Positions 17,195 through 28,929 are shown, numbered from the stretch's first letter. The stretch: 50,700 bases of DNA from a bacterium (GCA_017470245.1 JAFUEV010000062.1:1-50700), one strand, 5' to 3'. Numbers and translations: made by a program. Notes: generated from the sequence alone by a model not told the origin.

Positions 17195-19020
17195 AACTGC
17201 AACCCCTCTTTTACATTATAATTTTTTACCCAATCAGAACCAAATTTATCAACATATAAGAACAAATATTCTCTTGTTCTTAAATACATCCACAGAGGAT
17301 TATTATATGCAACAGAACATTCTTTTAAACAATAATCAAATATTGCTTGTAATTCTTGCTTTGTCATTCCTGTTCCGTCAAAATTTATATTTGGAGAAAA
17401 TTCATCCTCCGCAGGATATATTTTTTTAATACCGTATTTTTGAGGTTCAGCCGCCAATTTTGAATGTCTGCCCATTGTATATACACTTCTGCCGTATGAA
17501 TGAATAATATCTTTATTTTCTACAAGCATCTTAACTGTTTTTATTGCATCTTGTACAGTTTCTGTAGGAAAACCAAAGAATATAAAAGCGAAGTTCCAAA
17601 TACCTGCTTCTTTTGCATCTTTTAATATATCAAACCTTCTATCTATATCAATACCTTTATTAATAAGTTCAAGAACATTTTTAGAACCTGATTCAAGTCC
17701 CCATAATGCCATTTTTAATCCTGCATTAGAAGCTTTGTTCAATATTTCTTTAGTAAAATCGGTTTCTAACCTTGCATCAACAAAAAAACTGACTTTTAGA
17801 TTATTATTTTCCAATGCGTCAGATAACAAATTTAATGCAACAGGAGATACTGATTCATCAATAAATTCAAAAGAGTCAATATTATATTTCTCTTTAAATT
17901 CTTTAAATTCATTTATTATTTTTTCAGTATTTTTAACATTAAAATTCTGCCCGAAATCTTGGTCACAGAAACTGCATTTGCCCCAATAACAACCTCTTGA
18001 AGATTGATACGGCATAACGATTTTAGGTGCAAAATATTTTTCCTGACAATAATCGGTTACATCCATATTTGCCATATCATTCAATTTTACAGGTTTCATT
18101 TTTTCGTTAAAAACGACTTCACCATCTTTTAAATACATAAGATTATGAACTTTTTCAATTGATAATTTACCATTAACAAATTTAGCAATTTCAACTATGG
18201 GACCTTCGCCTTCTTCAACGGAAACACTATCTGCAAAGATTTCAAAAAACTCTCTATGATTTTTTAAGCCTTCTGCTATTCTGCCAAAAAAGTTACCACC
18301 GATATTAATATGAGCTTTAGTCAACTTCTTCAACATAGATGTAAGTGTAAGTCCGGGAATAATTTGGCTAGAAGAATTAAGAGATATTGCAATAAAATCT
18401 GCATTTTTTTGTAAAATTTCATTGATTTTTGTTTTATAGTATTCGTAAAAAATATTAGACTGCTTATGAAAAACAAAATATTTAATTGTTTCATAATTAA
18501 ATTTGAAAAAAGGATTTTGAAGCCCTTCAAATTCAATTCGAGTAGGAGTAAAAGGCAACGAAACTATTTCTAATGCTTTATCAATAATATTTAAAGATTT
18601 AATACAAACTGAAGGATTATAAAACTTTTCAGTTTTTAAATTATTTTTAGCCTCATCAATACTATCTGGTACATAGTTAAGATAATCAGAATGACTTTGG
18701 AAAAACTTATTTAGCTTATTATATCTGTACAAAAATATTTGTTCTTCTAAATTATAATCATTTGCTTTTTTTTCGGGAGAATAAATAGATAACAAATCAT
18801 TTTTAAGTTCGTCTAATGATTGTTTGGCAAACAAATATGACTGTTCCAAATTCTCTTTTGTTAAGACATCATTAAAGAAATCAATATTTAAATCCATTGC
18901 TTCCGCAATAAATCCTGCCGATTTAATTTGTCCAATCAAAGAGGGGATAGCAAAATGAGGACTTATAGGAGTCCACTGCGGCGGAAAAATCAATAACATT
19001 TTCTTTTGTTTTGAGTCCAT
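17191..19020 (-). CDS. B12-binding-type radical SAM protein
   Basis: The 609-aa protein begins with a hydrophobic strand and proline turn (KKMLLIFPPQWTPISPHFAI) followed by SLIGQIKSAGF, the typical opening of the cobalamin-binding-like domain. A central domain includes DFIAISLNSSSQIIPGL and a GG-x-F-F-G-R-I loop (INIGGNFFGRI). The radical SAM domain starts at SSRGCYWGKCSFCDQDF, where C344, C349 and C352 are spaced C-x4-C-x2-C instead of the usual C-x3-C-x2-C. This variant occurs in this class, and the downstream SAM-binding strands (FEFIDESVSP, LKMALWGLESGS, WNFAFIFFGFPTET) are intact. Such proteins carry out methylations or rearrangements on unknown substrates. There is no conserved DxHxxG cobalamin motif that I can see, so B12 binding is uncertain. 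It is coupled to the 130-aa gene downstream. Confidence 0.88.
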   Translation of the reverse strand: MDSKQKKMLLIFPPQWTPISPHFAIPSLIGQIKSAGFIAEAMDLNIDFFNDVLTKENLEQSYLFAKQSLDELKNDLLSIYSPEKKANDYNLEEQIFLYRYNKLNKFFQSHSDYLNYVPDSIDEAKNNLKTEKFYNPSVCIKSLNIIDKALEIVSLPFTPTRIEFEGLQNPFFKFNYETIKYFVFHKQSNIFYEYYKTKINEILQKNADFIAISLNSSSQIIPGLTLTSMLKKLTKAHINIGGNFFGRIAEGLKNHREFFEIFADSVSVEEGEGPIVEIAKFVNGKLSIEKVHNLMYLKDGEVVFNEKMKPVKLNDMANMDVTDYCQEKYFAPKIVMPYQSSRGCYWGKCSFCDQDFGQNFNVKNTEKIINEFKEFKEKYNIDSFEFIDESVSPVALNLLSDALENNNLKVSFFVDARLETDFTKEILNKASNAGLKMALWGLESGSKNVLELINKGIDIDRRFDILKDAKEAGIWNFAFIFFGFPTETVQDAIKTVKMLVENKDIIHSYGRSVYTMGRHSKLAAEPQKYGIKKIYPAEDEFSPNINFDGTGMTKQELQAIFDYCLKECSVAYNNPLWMYLRTREYLFLYVDKFGSDWVKNYNVKEGLQL

Positions 19021-19098
19021 AACACTATAAATATTGCATATTTTTCGATTTTTGGCAATAAATTCAAATAACTACATTAGTCTATGTTTTCAAAACTA

Positions 19099-19117
19099 TA
19101 TTAAGAAATATTAACAA
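19099..19117 (+). promoter_or_regulatory. shared upstream element (copy 1)
   Basis: TATTAAGAAATATTAACAA lies 72 bp before the ATG at 19189, in the space between divergent genes. An identical 19-nt sequence is found at 36818-36836, and a close relative (AAATATTAACAA core) at 28524-28541, each ahead of a lineage-specific gene. TTAA half-sites repeat with a 10-bp period, as in binding sites of OmpR/PhoB-type regulators. The regulator is unknown. Confidence 0.4.
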
Positions 19118-19188
19118 ATGGTCGAAAAATAGCATGAATATTTACAAAAAATACTTTATATATTTGAGGAGAAAAAAGAGGGAATACT

Positions 19189-20307
19189 ATGGCTAGTGTA
19201 ACTCAATCAGGACGTACCGACGGGAAAACATATGCTGACGTTATTCAAGAAATGAAAAATGCCGGTATAAAAACGACAAGGATAAAACAAGGGAAAGAAG
19301 CCGATTTTGAAGATTACGGAAGTGCTCTTTCCAGCGAAGTTAAACACATGTTAATGGATAGTTTTGATTGTGATCAAGACTATGTGTTACAACAACAACT
19401 TGCAGGTTTATTTGCAAACAGTCACGACGTAAAAAACGGTGATTTTATGAAAGCCTGCAAAAAGATGGGTTTAACGGTAACAAGACAATCTGTTAAAACA
19501 TCATACATTTCCGACTACAAAGGCGGAAACAAATCAAATAGCGTAAGAAACGGTCATATATCAGTCTTTACAATCTCTGACGGAAAAGGCGGAGAAATTA
19601 AAATCGCTGACACTAACGGTAACGGAGCGATTGAAAGTGAAGAATTATTTATGAACCAGCTATTAGGTGACATAAATCTTGATTTACAAGGTATAACACC
19701 TATTACAGTAGGTGGTTCAGGTGACTCTGCATCTGGCGGTAATTCACTTTTAGAAGGAATAAATGAAGTAACTCAAGATGACTTTAACAGAAAAGTAGAA
19801 GAACACATCAAATCAGGTGAAACAAAAGCAGAAGCAGAATTATCAGCAGGTATTGAATTAAATGCATTAACAATGACTTATACAGGTACAATGCAAGATG
19901 CAACAGAAAAAGTAAATCAAACAGAATACAACAACAAAGTTGAAAATTATATACAAAACGGTTATAGTACAATTCTTGCAGAAAGTGCTGTAAATGTAGA
20001 CTTAGGAACAAATAATTTTAAATACACAGGCAGCATGGAAGAAAAAGAAGATGCAATAGGACAGGTAAAAGACAATAAAAACAGCAAAACTAAAAAAGCA
20101 TCTGAAAACAACAAAGGTTCTATAAGTCAAAAAGACTATAATGATGAAATTGAGAACAAATTACAAAACGGTAAAAATGTCACAGATGCAATTAAAGAAA
20201 CAAAAAAAGAATTAAATGTCTTCAACCTTTCATATTCAGGATTTAACAATGAAATAATAGAAGAAGATAAAAAAGAAAAAGAAGAAAATATCTTTTTACT
20301 AAGCTAA
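19189..20307 (+). CDS. EF-hand and triple-repeat protein, lineage-specific
   Basis: No family recognised for the whole 372-aa protein. Residues 141-152 (DTNGNGAIESEE) form a canonical EF-hand calcium loop with D1, N3, N5, I8 and E12. After a Gly/Ser linker come three copies of a roughly 40-residue unit at about 194-233, 242-281 and 311-351. Each starts with an (S/T)Q-x-(D/E)-(Y/F)-N core, runs through E-x-x-x-x-x-G and an Ala-rich helix, and ends in a strand Y(T/S)G. The C-terminus is very acidic and Lys-rich. There is no classical signal peptide; the polar start MASVTQSGRTDGK resembles the product at 36928. The ATG follows GAGGAGAAAAAAGAGGG, a strong ribosome site. A terminator follows. Calcium-dependent structural or surface use is a guess. 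Confidence 0.7.
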   Translation: MASVTQSGRTDGKTYADVIQEMKNAGIKTTRIKQGKEADFEDYGSALSSEVKHMLMDSFDCDQDYVLQQQLAGLFANSHDVKNGDFMKACKKMGLTVTRQSVKTSYISDYKGGNKSNSVRNGHISVFTISDGKGGEIKIADTNGNGAIESEELFMNQLLGDINLDLQGITPITVGGSGDSASGGNSLLEGINEVTQDDFNRKVEEHIKSGETKAEAELSAGIELNALTMTYTGTMQDATEKVNQTEYNNKVENYIQNGYSTILAESAVNVDLGTNNFKYTGSMEEKEDAIGQVKDNKNSKTKKASENNKGSISQKDYNDEIENKLQNGKNVTDAIKETKKELNVFNLSYSGFNNEIIEEDKKEKEENIFLLS

Positions 20308-20330
20308 ATAAATAACACGAATATATTAAG

Positions 20331-20362
20331 ATAAGAGTATTAAACAAATACTCTTATTTTTT
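20331..20362 (+). terminator. intrinsic terminator overlapping the end of the convergent gene
   Basis: An 11-bp stem (ATAAGAGTATT with AATACTCTTAT, loop AAACA) is followed by TTTTTTG on the plus strand. It ends the gene at 19189-20307. The right arm lies inside the last codons of the convergent decarboxylase gene, so the hairpin doubles as coding sequence. Confidence 0.8.
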
Positions 20363-21716
20363 GTCTGTTTGTAGATTGTAAATAATCTATATGTTCTTTT
20401 CTTATAACTTCACCAGGTAACAAAATCGGCGCACCTGGGGGATATTGAACAATAACTTCATTACAAATACGAGAAAGTGCATACTTTAATTCAACTTCTC
20501 TTGAAGGTTTACCCCACATTAAAGCAGGAATATATCTTACTCTGGGTTCAACTGGAACAAAATGCCTATCTGTTTCATACGAATTTTGATATATTTTTAT
20601 ATTATTAGATGTCAAATCAAACAATGCTTTTTCTAATTTTTTTAATTTTGATTTAGTAGTCCCCATACCGGTTAAGAATAAAACAGACTTTTCATTTGCA
20701 AGTTCATCTTCTATACCATAGTTATCATACAAAATATCAGATAATTCAAAACCGGACATATTTGTAACTTTAACAAGAATTTTAGTTACATCGTTATTGT
20801 ATGAATAAACATCTAAATTCGGAATTGTTTTAATGGAACGAATAAATCTATTAACATTTTTAACAGTATCATAAGCCGCCATTTTCCCTTTTGAAGAATT
20901 TAAATAGTTTATTGTAGATTCAATATTAACTAAAATTGGATATGATGGCGAAGAAGTGGTAATTAAATTTAAAGCTTGTTGAATCATTTGCGGATTAACA
21001 GTCGATTCTTTAGAAATATGCAATAATGCGGAAGGATTAAGTGCACCTGCTGTTTTATGCAATGATTGAACAACAATATCAGCGCCCTGTGCAAGTGACG
21101 GAGTACCCAATGATTTATTAAAATTCCAAAGAGCACCATGCGCCTCATCAACTATCAACAAGACATTATATTTTCTGCAAACTGCAGATATTCTGTAGAC
21201 ATCTGACATTGCACCTTCATAAGTAGGATTTGTCATTATAAAAGCTTTAACATCTTTATTCCGAGCTAAAATTTCTTCTAAATAATCAATATTAACAGAC
21301 TCAAATATTCCCCAGTCTCTGTTATATTTAGGTAAAAGCCAAATCGGAAGAGCGCCGGTAAGTACTAAACCGTTATATACACATTTGTGACAATTCCTTG
21401 CAATTAAAACTTTTTCTCCACGGGATAATAATGCAAGCATAGCGGCAACAATCCCTGAAGTGGAACCGTTGACAAGAAAGAAAGTAGATTTAGCCTCATA
21501 AATTCTGGCTGCTGCATCCTGAGCAGCTTTTATTATTCCTGAAGGATGAGATAAATTATCAAACCCTTCAATTTCCGAATAGTCACAAGAAAAATACTTA
21601 TGCCCCAACAGTTTTAATGTTTGAGGTGCAACAAAATCACCTTGTCCATGTGAAGGAGTTGTAAATAATGTTCGTTTAGATTTCCTATATTTTTCAATAA
21701 AGTTTATAATAGACAT
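20340..21716 (-). CDS. Orn/Lys/Arg decarboxylase (PLP-dependent, short form)
   Basis: This fold-type I PLP enzyme decarboxylates a basic amino acid to a diamine or agmatine. At 458 aa it belongs to the short group without the N-terminal wing domain found in Gram-positives and cyanobacteria. Seen are the substrate/PLP opening TPSHGQGDF (20-28), FLVNGSTSGIVAAMLAL (80-96), the PLP-ring Asp and its neighbour in VDEAHGALW (D190, H193), and the Schiff-base Lys in VQSLHKTAGAL (K221). The C-terminal domain has PPGAPILLPGE, also typical. Arginine is the commonest substrate in this clade, feeding polyamine synthesis, but sequence alone does not decide. The gene stands alone, converges on the EF-hand gene, and is divergent from ligA. 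Confidence 0.9.
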   Translation of the reverse strand: MSIINFIEKYRKSKRTLFTTPSHGQGDFVAPQTLKLLGHKYFSCDYSEIEGFDNLSHPSGIIKAAQDAAARIYEAKSTFFLVNGSTSGIVAAMLALLSRGEKVLIARNCHKCVYNGLVLTGALPIWLLPKYNRDWGIFESVNIDYLEEILARNKDVKAFIMTNPTYEGAMSDVYRISAVCRKYNVLLIVDEAHGALWNFNKSLGTPSLAQGADIVVQSLHKTAGALNPSALLHISKESTVNPQMIQQALNLITTSSPSYPILVNIESTINYLNSSKGKMAAYDTVKNVNRFIRSIKTIPNLDVYSYNNDVTKILVKVTNMSGFELSDILYDNYGIEDELANEKSVLFLTGMGTTKSKLKKLEKALFDLTSNNIKIYQNSYETDRHFVPVEPRVRYIPALMWGKPSREVELKYALSRICNEVIVQYPPGAPILLPGEVIRKEHIDYLQSTNRQKIRVFV

Positions 21717-21776
21717 ATAATTTATTATATTTAATTTTATAAGTTAGCCAAATTTTTAATTTTTCTAAATATTTGA

Positions 21777-24302
<2,526 letters not shown>

Positions 24303-24303
<1 letters not shown>

Positions 24304-25049
24304 TGAAAAAAATTCTGACACTTGCAATATTATGTTTAATGATAAATTCTTCAGTATTAAGTTCTTATGCAGTAACCGGAACTGAAACAAAAAAAGAAGC
24401 CGGAATAATATCATTAAATAATACAATAACAAAAGAAATAGAGCCAAATATTGCAACAATTACATTTGCAGTAGAGAATACCGCAAATGAAGCAAAAAAA
24501 GCAGCATCAGAAAATAATGAAATTTCTAACAAAATTATAAACGCATTGAAAGCAATTTCTTCAACACAAACAGATACAATCAAAACAACTAATTTTTCCG
24601 TACGTCCTGTATACACAACATCAGCAACAGGAAAAAGAACAATAAAAAATTACATGGCTGTTAACAGTGTTAAAGTTGAAACAAAAGATATAAAAAAAGT
24701 TGCAAATTTTATAGATACAGCAATATCTAACGGTGCAAACAGAACCGATAATTTAAATTATTCTTTACAAAATGAAAAAACAATCTGCAGAGAACTTTAT
24801 CCTTCATTAGTAAAAGAGTTAAGATTAACTGCATCAGAGATTGCGACTGCAACAGGTAGTTCTCTGGACGGTTTAAAGCAGCTGAATGTATCTTGTAATA
24901 CTGACTCTGCCGTATCGAACGGAAGATTTTATTCAAAATCAATGGTTGCTATGGACGCTATGTCTGAAGCACCAATTGAACCAACCCCTGTTGAAGCTGG
25001 TAAAATAAAAATCAGAGTATACGTAAATGCTGATTTTTATGTAAAATAG
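24303..25049 (+). CDS. secreted SIMPL-domain (DUF541, YggE/BP26-like) protein
   Basis: The signal peptide (MKKILTLAILCLMINSSVLS, cleavage near SYA) precedes a SIMPL domain: a strand with E-P-N-I-A-T-I-T-F-A-V near residue 50, a long helix NEAKKAASENNEISNKIINA, IKTTNFSVRPVY near 93, and NGANRTDNLNYSLQNEK near 140. The end KIKIRVYVNADFYVK is also typical. Family members (YggE, BP26) form large periplasmic or outer-membrane oligomers linked to stress resistance, with no defined reaction. At 248 aa the length is usual. It is coupled to the preceding membrane protein (TAATG) and followed 9 bp later by the HisC-HAD gene. Confidence 0.9.
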
Positions 25050-25058
25050 GTATTTTTT

Positions 25059-26792
25059 ATGATAAAGCCGAAAAAATCAGTAGAGGAGATGACAGGATAT
25101 TTTGTCCCAATGTATGAAAAGCAATGGGATATTAAAATTGACAGTAATGAAAATAACTATGGCCCGTCACCTAAGGTTATTGAAGCACTTAAAAATGCAG
25201 ATATAAAAAAAATAAATTTCTACCCTTTTTATGGAGAATTATCGCAAAAGATAGCTGATTTTAACAATACCGATATAGACAATATAAAAGTAACCAACGG
25301 TGCTGATGAAGCAATCCAAGGTATTATTCAAACATATCTGGAAAAAGGTGAAAAACTTCTGACACTTGATTGCTCTTTTGACATGCCAGTAATATACACC
25401 AAAATACAGGGCGGAGAAATAGTAAAAGTTCCGTTTATCAGTAAATGGGAATTTCCGACTAAAAATTTTGTTCAGAGAATAAATGATGACGGCATAAAAA
25501 TAATATATATAGCATCACCAAACAATCCAACCGGTAATATCATAGAAGAAAACGATTTAAAAGAAATTCTTGAAGCAGCAAAAGACAAAGTTATCATTAT
25601 AGATGAAACATACGCTAATTATTCCGGAAGAACATATATAAAATATTTATCACAATACAATAATATTTTTATTGTACGTTCTTTTTCAAAAGACTTTGCT
25701 TTGGCAGGATTGAGACTGGGATATATAATAAGTGATGCTGAAAATATAAAACAATTAAAAAAGGTTATCAGCCCTTTTAGTGTTAATTCCTTTGCAATGG
25801 TAGCAGGACTTGCATCTTTGGATGATGTTTCTTATTTTTCTAATACAAAAAATGAAATCACTAAATCAAGAAAAGAATTAAAAGACTTTTTTGAAGATTT
25901 AGGATTTAAGGTATATGAATCACACGCAAATTTTCTGCTTGCAGATTGCGGTAAAAAGGCGGAATTTATATATAATAAGCTAAAAAAAGCGAATATAAGT
26001 ATAAAATTGTTTAACAAAAACACTCGCTTAGAAAATCATATAAGAATAACTATACCAACCGAAATCGGCGTAAAGAAGATAAAAGAAATACTAAAAACAA
26101 AACCGTCACTGGTTTTTGACATGGATGGAGTTCTGGTTGATGCCAGAAATTCTTATAGAGTAACTATTCAAAAAACCTACGAAAAAATCACAGGTAAAAC
26201 AGTAAGCTCAGAAGAAATTCAAAGAATAAAAAATATGGGCGGAATGAATAATGACTGGGATTTGACAAAATATTTGGTAGAACAGGCAGGCTATAATACA
26301 ACTTATGATAATATAGTTGAAATATTTCAAGAAATATACTGGAATGACGGGAAAGGACTTGTAAACAACGAAACGCCATTATTTAACAAAGAAATACTTG
26401 AACAACTTTCAAAAGAATATAATTTATCTATTTTCACAGGAAGATTAAATAAAGAAGCAATGTTTGCATTAAACAAATTTAATGCTGCAGAATTATTTTA
26501 TCCGATAATAACAACCGACGATATACCAATTGATAAAGGTAAACCGGACTCATTCGGATTAAATTTAACAAAAGAAATAACTCTTTCCAATAAATATTAT
26601 TATTTTGGTGATACGAAAGATGATATAATTGCTGCAAAAAATGCGGGTTATATTCCTGTTGGAGTATTACCGCCCCAAGATAAATCAGAAAAACTGATAA
26701 ATGATTTAAAAGCAGAAGGTGCAAAATATATTCTAAATTCAATTAATGATATAAATACTGTTTTGGAGCAAAAAGATGAGGCAATGTGCTAA
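25059..26792 (+). CDS. hisC: fusion of histidinol-phosphate aminotransferase and HAD phosphatase
   Basis: Residues 1-350 are a class I/II aminotransferase of HisC type: DSNENNYGPSP (28-38), NGADEAIQ (80-87), SPNNPTGN (153-160), DETYANY (182-188) and the PLP Lys in RSFSKDFALAGLRLGY (K211). Residues 351-577 are a complete HAD subfamily IA hydrolase with DMDGVLVDA (nucleophile D354, D356), IFTGR (T460), DKGKPDS (K493/K495) and FGDTKDD (517-522). The frame is continuous and the junction EILKTKPSLVFDMDGV is clean. The next gene, overlapping by 17 bases, is hisB, which makes the substrate of HisC. I infer that the HAD domain supplies histidinol-phosphate phosphatase, giving two consecutive steps in one protein. 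That activity is not proven by sequence. Confidence 0.88.
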   Translation: MIKPKKSVEEMTGYFVPMYEKQWDIKIDSNENNYGPSPKVIEALKNADIKKINFYPFYGELSQKIADFNNTDIDNIKVTNGADEAIQGIIQTYLEKGEKLLTLDCSFDMPVIYTKIQGGEIVKVPFISKWEFPTKNFVQRINDDGIKIIYIASPNNPTGNIIEENDLKEILEAAKDKVIIIDETYANYSGRTYIKYLSQYNNIFIVRSFSKDFALAGLRLGYIISDAENIKQLKKVISPFSVNSFAMVAGLASLDDVSYFSNTKNEITKSRKELKDFFEDLGFKVYESHANFLLADCGKKAEFIYNKLKKANISIKLFNKNTRLENHIRITIPTEIGVKKIKEILKTKPSLVFDMDGVLVDARNSYRVTIQKTYEKITGKTVSSEEIQRIKNMGGMNNDWDLTKYLVEQAGYNTTYDNIVEIFQEIYWNDGKGLVNNETPLFNKEILEQLSKEYNLSIFTGRLNKEAMFALNKFNAAELFYPIITTDDIPIDKGKPDSFGLNLTKEITLSNKYYYFGDTKDDIIAAKNAGYIPVGVLPPQDKSEKLINDLKAEGAKYILNSINDINTVLEQKDEAMC

Positions 26793-27360
26793 AGTAAGAA
26801 AAACTGCAGAAACCGAGATAACCGTTAAATTAAATATTGACGGAGAAGGTGAATATAAAATCGATACAGGCATAAAGTTTTTTAACCACATGCTTGAACA
26901 GTTTGCACACCATTCAGGATTTAATTTAGAAATAAATGTAAAATCACTGGACAATGATTTTCATCATATAGTTGAAGATGTAGCAATTACATTGGGAAGT
27001 GCTTTAAATGAAGCTCTAGGCAACAAAAAAGGAATAAACAGATATGGTGAAAAAATTCTGCCAATGGATGAAGCGTTGGTACTAAGCGTAGTAGATATTT
27101 CGGGAAGAGTTTTTTCAAAAGTAACGGCAGAAATAAGAGATGAAAAAACATCCGACTTTGAAACGGTTATACTTCCTCATTTCTTTTCAAGTTTAGCTCA
27201 AGCGGCACAAATGACAATACATATAAGAATGATTGACGGTTATGATACACACCATATAATTGAAGCAATATTTAAATCTTTTGCAAGAGCTCTTAAAATT
27301 GCGGTTACAATTGACGAAAATAATGCTGATAAAATTCCCTCAACCAAAGGAATTTTATAA
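26776..27360 (+). CDS. hisB: imidazoleglycerol-phosphate dehydratase
   Basis: HisB dehydrates imidazole glycerol phosphate to imidazole acetol phosphate, the step before HisC. The 194-aa monofunctional form is seen. Conserved metal-binding His/Glu motifs are intact: KFFNHMLEQFAHHSGF (about 34-49), HHIVEDVAITLG (62-73), and GYDTHHIIEAIFKSFARAL near the C-terminus. The N-terminus MRQCAKVRKTAETEI fits the family exactly, supporting this start even though it lies 17 bases inside the upstream gene. The overlap implies coupled synthesis with the HisC-HAD fusion. Confidence 0.97.
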   Translation: MRQCAKVRKTAETEITVKLNIDGEGEYKIDTGIKFFNHMLEQFAHHSGFNLEINVKSLDNDFHHIVEDVAITLGSALNEALGNKKGINRYGEKILPMDEALVLSVVDISGRVFSKVTAEIRDEKTSDFETVILPHFFSSLAQAAQMTIHIRMIDGYDTHHIIEAIFKSFARALKIAVTIDENNADKIPSTKGIL

Positions 27361-28451
27361 TTAATCCGCATTACAAATGACATCAAACAAAATTTTATAT
27401 TCTTTTGGATTGTTTTTAGTCCACTCAGAAATTGTTTTTTTCATGTTTTCATCTTTTATATCGCAAAATCCGCCAAGCAATAATTGTTCATATAAATCTT
27501 TTACTTGAACTTGTACTTTCTTTTTAGTTTTTTTAACTTGTTTTGAAACTCAGTTTTAGCCGGAGTCTTACTATCATTTTGTTTTAAAACAAAACTAACT
27601 GAATTAGAAAATGATTCGTATGCATCTTTCCATTGCTTAGTATATTTGCTATTTACGACATTCCCGTTAGGAAGAATAGTAACAGGATATTTATCTTTTT
27701 CAAGTATATTATACTTTTTGATAGTCCCATTTTTGTATTTTTCAAAAATAATTTTTCCATTGCAAGAGATTTGCCGTTTATTACCTTTTTCATCAACCTC
27801 ATAAATAACATTACCTTTTGTATAAAATTTACTTTTTTGTCCTTTTGAAGAACTAATAGCACTTAATTGACCATTAGCGGAATATTCATATTTGTATGTA
27901 GTTCCCTTACCGTCATTAGATTCAATTACATTGCCAAATAAATCATAAATAATGTATTTACCGTTAGGAAAGGTTTACTTTTGTATTTTTCCGTTAGAAT
28001 AATATTGCAACCGAACGCCATTTACCAATGTTTCAGAACTAATTTTACCATTGCCACTATATTCTCTGGTAACACCGTTTGAAAATTTTTCTAAATAGAG
28101 TGTTCCTTCACTTGAATACTTTCTAATACAGCCATCATCTGCAACATCAATTTTTATCGGTTCATCTAAAATATTTTCTTGATTTATAAATATATTAGAA
28201 GGTGTTTCAATATCAACATTTTCATTTACAGTTTTTTCACTCTTACCTGTAATAAAAGAAATAAAAGATTTAATAATTCTGTTAAATAAACTGCAAATAC
28301 CTTTATTTGAATTTGATTTTATACTTGTTTTATTTTCATTACGTGCGGTCTTTTCAAAAGAAGTATCAATGCCCATATTTACTTTTTGTTTTAAAGAAAA
28401 ATGAGAAAAAGGAATGCTATACATACATTCATTAACAGCAAATATTTTCAC
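27361..28451 (-). pseudogene. broken YD-like repeat gene (in-frame stop plus frameshift)
   Basis: A GTG at 28451 with GGAAAGG 7 nt upstream starts a frame VKIFAVNECMYSIPFSHFSL; an ATG at 28475 in the same frame lacks a ribosome site. The product has a variable N-terminal half and then strands such as CIRKYSSEGTLYLEKFSNGV and REYSGNGKISSETLVNGV. It is cut by TAA at 27975-27977. The same frame continues directly with TFPNGKYIIYDLFGN and more repeats for about 155 codons, until an A7 tract (27528-27534) where a -1 shift is needed. It then reads KKKVQVQVKDLYEQLLLGGF and ends at 27361 with a plausible C-terminus. Two independent lesions point to a decaying gene. Assembly error at the homopolymer, or recoding on the slippery A-AAA-AAA, are alternatives. 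Confidence 0.7.
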
Positions 28452-28523
28452 AAAAAGACCTTTCCGAATTGACATTAATATAAAATAATTTTTTAAAATT
28501 TTTTGTTATTATACATTAAGTTC

Positions 28524-28541
28524 GTTAATAAATATTAACAA
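28524..28541 (+). promoter_or_regulatory. shared upstream element (copy 3, palindromic)
   Basis: GTTAATAAATATTAACAA ends 71 bp before the ATG at 28612, almost the same distance as copy 1 at 19099-19117. Its core is an inverted repeat, GTTAAT and ATTAAC around AAAT. It shares AAATATTAACAA with copies 1 and 2. It lies between a divergent broken gene and the small secreted gene. Confidence 0.35.
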
Positions 28542-28611
28542 GAATTAATACTTATAGCACTAACAACAATAAATAGTATAAAATATAGTAAAGAATAACA
28601 AAGGGAGATAT

Positions 28612-28929
28612 ATGAAAAAGTTTAAATTTATAATGCTTGTTATATGTATTTGTATAATTCCTATAATAAATATACAAGCTAAAGCTGATTTTATGACAGT
28701 TGTTGACCACATTCAAAGAACAAGTGATGCAATTAATTCTGTAAACCAAGCCGGCAGAGGAATATTAAGTGTGACAGAATATTTCCAAAGATTTAAGGAC
28801 AGAGGACAAGACAGAAGAGAACGCAAACAAGCAGAAAAAGCATACAATGAAGCAGCAAAACAAGAGTACGAAAATACATTAAAAGAAATTGAAATACTGG
28901 AACAAAGATATTACGGTACAAACTTATAA
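28612..28929 (+). CDS. small secreted hypothetical protein, 105 aa
   Basis: A signal peptide (MKKFKFIMLVICICIIPIIN, with cleavage expected near IQAKA-DF) is followed by a short mature protein of about 80 residues. The first part is QRTSDAINSVNQAGRGI and SVTEYFQRFKDRGQDRR. The rest is a charged Arg/Lys/Glu/Ala helix (ERKQAEKAYNEAAKQEYENT). No family recognised. AAAGGGAGATAT gives a good ribosome site. It is followed 10 bp later by another small secreted protein, with which it probably forms an operon, and preceded by the shared upstream element. Confidence 0.7.
   Translation: MKKFKFIMLVICICIIPIINIQAKADFMTVVDHIQRTSDAINSVNQAGRGILSVTEYFQRFKDRGQDRRERKQAEKAYNEAAKQEYENTLKEIEILEQRYYGTNL

Noticed and set aside
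16725..19188. Upstream of 19020: possible leaderless start
   Set aside because: A -10-like stretch exists, but the spacing to the ATG is not 7 nt and no clear -35 or TG is present, unlike the cases reported.
27653..27862. 69-codon minus-strand frame inside the broken repeat gene
   Set aside because: It is out of frame with the decayed repeat gene, which explains the same bases better. The product is a Lys/Leu-rich random-looking chain.
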